This document shows, in pieces, positions 7,321-7,888 of a stretch of 7,888 nucleotides of DNA. Positions within the stretch are counted from its first letter, which is position 1; each line of letters opens with the position of its first letter. The stretch is from contig CAKUXU010000037.1 in the NCBI GenBank assembly GCA_934700635.1, forward strand, positions 1 to 7,888. Direction: 5' to 3'. Position numbers and translations under genes: made by a program. The notes beneath the pieces are model-generated. The model made no database searches. It was not told the DNA's origin and saw nothing but the letters and a program-made list of their open reading frames with translations. Origin of the DNA: an uncultured Eubacteriales bacterium. Its GTDB lineage: Bacteria; Bacillota; Clostridia; Oscillospirales; Acutalibacteraceae.

Positions 7321-7326
7321 GGGAGG
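7321..7326 (+). promoter_or_regulatory. Ribosome binding site deciding ATG 7337
   Basis: GGGAGG lies ten bases before ATG 7337. An upstream in-frame TTG (7319) overlaps this site and is therefore not a plausible start. Confidence 0.65.
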
Positions 7327-7336
7327 ATTTATTTTA

Positions 7337-7687
7337 ATGAAAATCTTTAAAAAAGTTTTTTCAACAGGGTTAGTTATGTCATTGATGTTTGGTTTTAATT
7401 TTTATAAAGTGTCTGCCGGAAACGGAACCGTTAAGGAAATTGACTCCGAAACTAAAGTATCTTTAACTCAACAAGGTGATTCAAATGATTTTGGTATGAA
7501 ACGAGTTAATAATGCTTATAGGCTTAGAAGAAGTAAACCATTTTATTTCGAAAAGTCTGACTTTAATGAAAATAATAATGGAAAGCTTGTTTTTGATTAT
7601 ACTTTTGATGAGAATATTTCTATTGTGAGAGTTGAACGTCCAATTCCTATTCGTGTTAGTTATATGGATTATGAATTTTATAAATAA
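7337..7687 (+). CDS. Small exported protein of unknown function (secreted protein 5)
   Basis: This 116-residue protein matches nothing I recognise. It starts with a typical signal peptide: lysines at 2, 5 and 6, a hydrophobic core, and a likely cut after KVSA at residue 27, the same cut-site wording as in the preceding exported protein. The mature part of about 89 residues is polar at first (Gly/Asn/Thr/Gln-rich, 28-60), then basic around RLRRSK (62-67). It ends with alternating hydrophobic residues suggesting beta strands. It contains FDYTF (86-90), resembling FDFRF and FDYNF in the two exported proteins upstream, and has no cysteine. It stands alone: a long leader separates it from the cluster, and a terminator lies ten bases after its stop. 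It could be a small secreted relative of the cluster proteins or a shortened copy; signal peptide, ribosome binding site and terminator suggest it is a real gene. Confidence 0.75.
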   Translation: MKIFKKVFSTGLVMSLMFGFNFYKVSAGNGTVKEIDSETKVSLTQQGDSNDFGMKRVNNAYRLRRSKPFYFEKSDFNENNNGKLVFDYTFDENISIVRVERPIPIRVSYMDYEFYK

Positions 7688-7697
7688 TAAAAAATAC

Positions 7698-7730
7698 CCA
7701 CTTCTTTTTGTTTGAAGTGGATTTATATTT
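7698..7730. terminator. Bidirectional terminator after the small exported-protein gene
   Basis: CCACTTC (7698-7704) and GAAGTGG (7714-7720) form a seven-pair stem around a nine-base loop. On the plus strand ATTTATATTTATT follows. On the minus strand the stem is followed by GTATTTTTTATT. It can therefore stop the plus-strand gene and also back up termination of the rRNA operon arriving from the right. Confidence 0.7.
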
Positions 7731-7736
7731 ATTGGC

Positions 7737-7762
7737 AAAAAAAATCACTGAACTATCAGTGA
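7737..7762 (-). terminator. Rho-independent terminator of the minus-strand rRNA operon
   Basis: Read on the minus strand, TCACTGA-TAGT-TCAGTGA forms a seven-pair stem with a four-base loop, followed directly by eight Ts (7744 down to 7737). It lies about 20 bases past the 3' end of the 5S rRNA gene, as expected for the end of an rRNA transcript. Confidence 0.8.
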
Positions 7763-7784
7763 ATAAAAAATATACAAATAAAAA

Positions 7785-7888
7785 AGTTGGCGCCTTCCTA
7801 TTTTCCCAGGCTGCTTCCAACCAAGTATCTTCGGCATCGTCTAGCTTAACTACCGTGTTCGAGATGGGAACGGGTGTACCCTAGACAT
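7785..7888 (-). rRNA. rrf: 5S ribosomal RNA, 3' part
   Basis: The reverse complement contains the conserved 5S core CCCGTTCCCATCTCGAACACGG, then AGTTAAGCT, GCCGAAGATACTTGG and the 3' GGCGCCAACT. Helix II is visible as GTCTAG pairing with CTAGAC, and helix III as CCGT with ACGG. Roughly 10-15 bases of the 5' end lie beyond the window, including the strand that should pair with GGCGCCAACT. The 3' boundary is approximate (about 7785). The gene is presumably the last of a 16S-23S-5S operon transcribed from the right, converging on the protein genes. Confidence 0.93.

Larger units (their letters stand above)
6529..7336. other. Long AT-rich stretch without a convincing gene
   Basis: No reading frame of useful length with a start and ribosome binding site is visible on either strand across these roughly 800 bases. 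The stretch holds two clear hairpins (6652-6682 and 6933-6960), two inverted repeats just upstream of the last protein gene (7177-7208 and 7245-7256), and fragments near 6744-6904 and 6927-7090 that could be decayed coding sequence. No tRNA, CRISPR repeat or insertion-sequence end is visible. Confidence 0.7.

Noticed and set aside
7481..7738. Minus-strand open frame opposite the small exported-protein gene
   Set aside because: It runs through the bidirectional terminator and opposite a plus-strand gene with signal peptide and ribosome binding site; Asn/Ile-rich low-complexity translation.

Overview
The window is AT-rich and uses the standard genetic code. Housekeeping genes start at TTG or GTG behind good Shine-Dalgarno sequences, which fits a low-GC Firmicute. 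The wording of SerS and of the partial 5S rRNA (for example its GAAGATACTTGG stretch) resembles Clostridia of the Ruminococcaceae/Oscillospirales type. A host-associated or genome-reduced member is an inference from the AT richness and the many unknown exported proteins; it is not shown by the sequence.

Layout. Positions 1-3163 carry three conserved translation genes on the plus strand: the 3' part of mnmG (tRNA wobble-uridine modification), rsmG (16S rRNA G527 methylation) and serS (seryl-tRNA synthetase). Only 23 bases after serS, with no terminator visible, begins a run of four plus-strand genes (3187-6528; gaps of 39, 18 and 33 bases). Each encodes a protein with an N-terminal export signal and no family I recognise (250, 278, 354 and 198 residues). 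They look co-transcribed with one another, and read-through from serS is possible.

Positions 6529-7336 form a long stretch without a convincing gene. It holds a perfect 13-bp AT-only terminator hairpin, a second hairpin with a GAAA loop, scraps that could be gene remnants, and the leader of a fifth small exported protein (7337-7687, 116 residues). That leader contains two inverted repeats. The right end holds terminators for convergent transcription and then the 3' part of a 5S rRNA gene on the minus strand, so the exported-protein cluster abuts the end of an rRNA operon.

The part most likely to be undescribed is the set of five exported proteins. Four are unusually rich in cysteine for exported Firmicute proteins. 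The first two share a C-terminal pattern that suggests distant paralogy, and three of them share a short FD[FY]xF motif. They may be lineage-specific secreted effectors or cell-surface proteins; the sequence alone does not say what they do.
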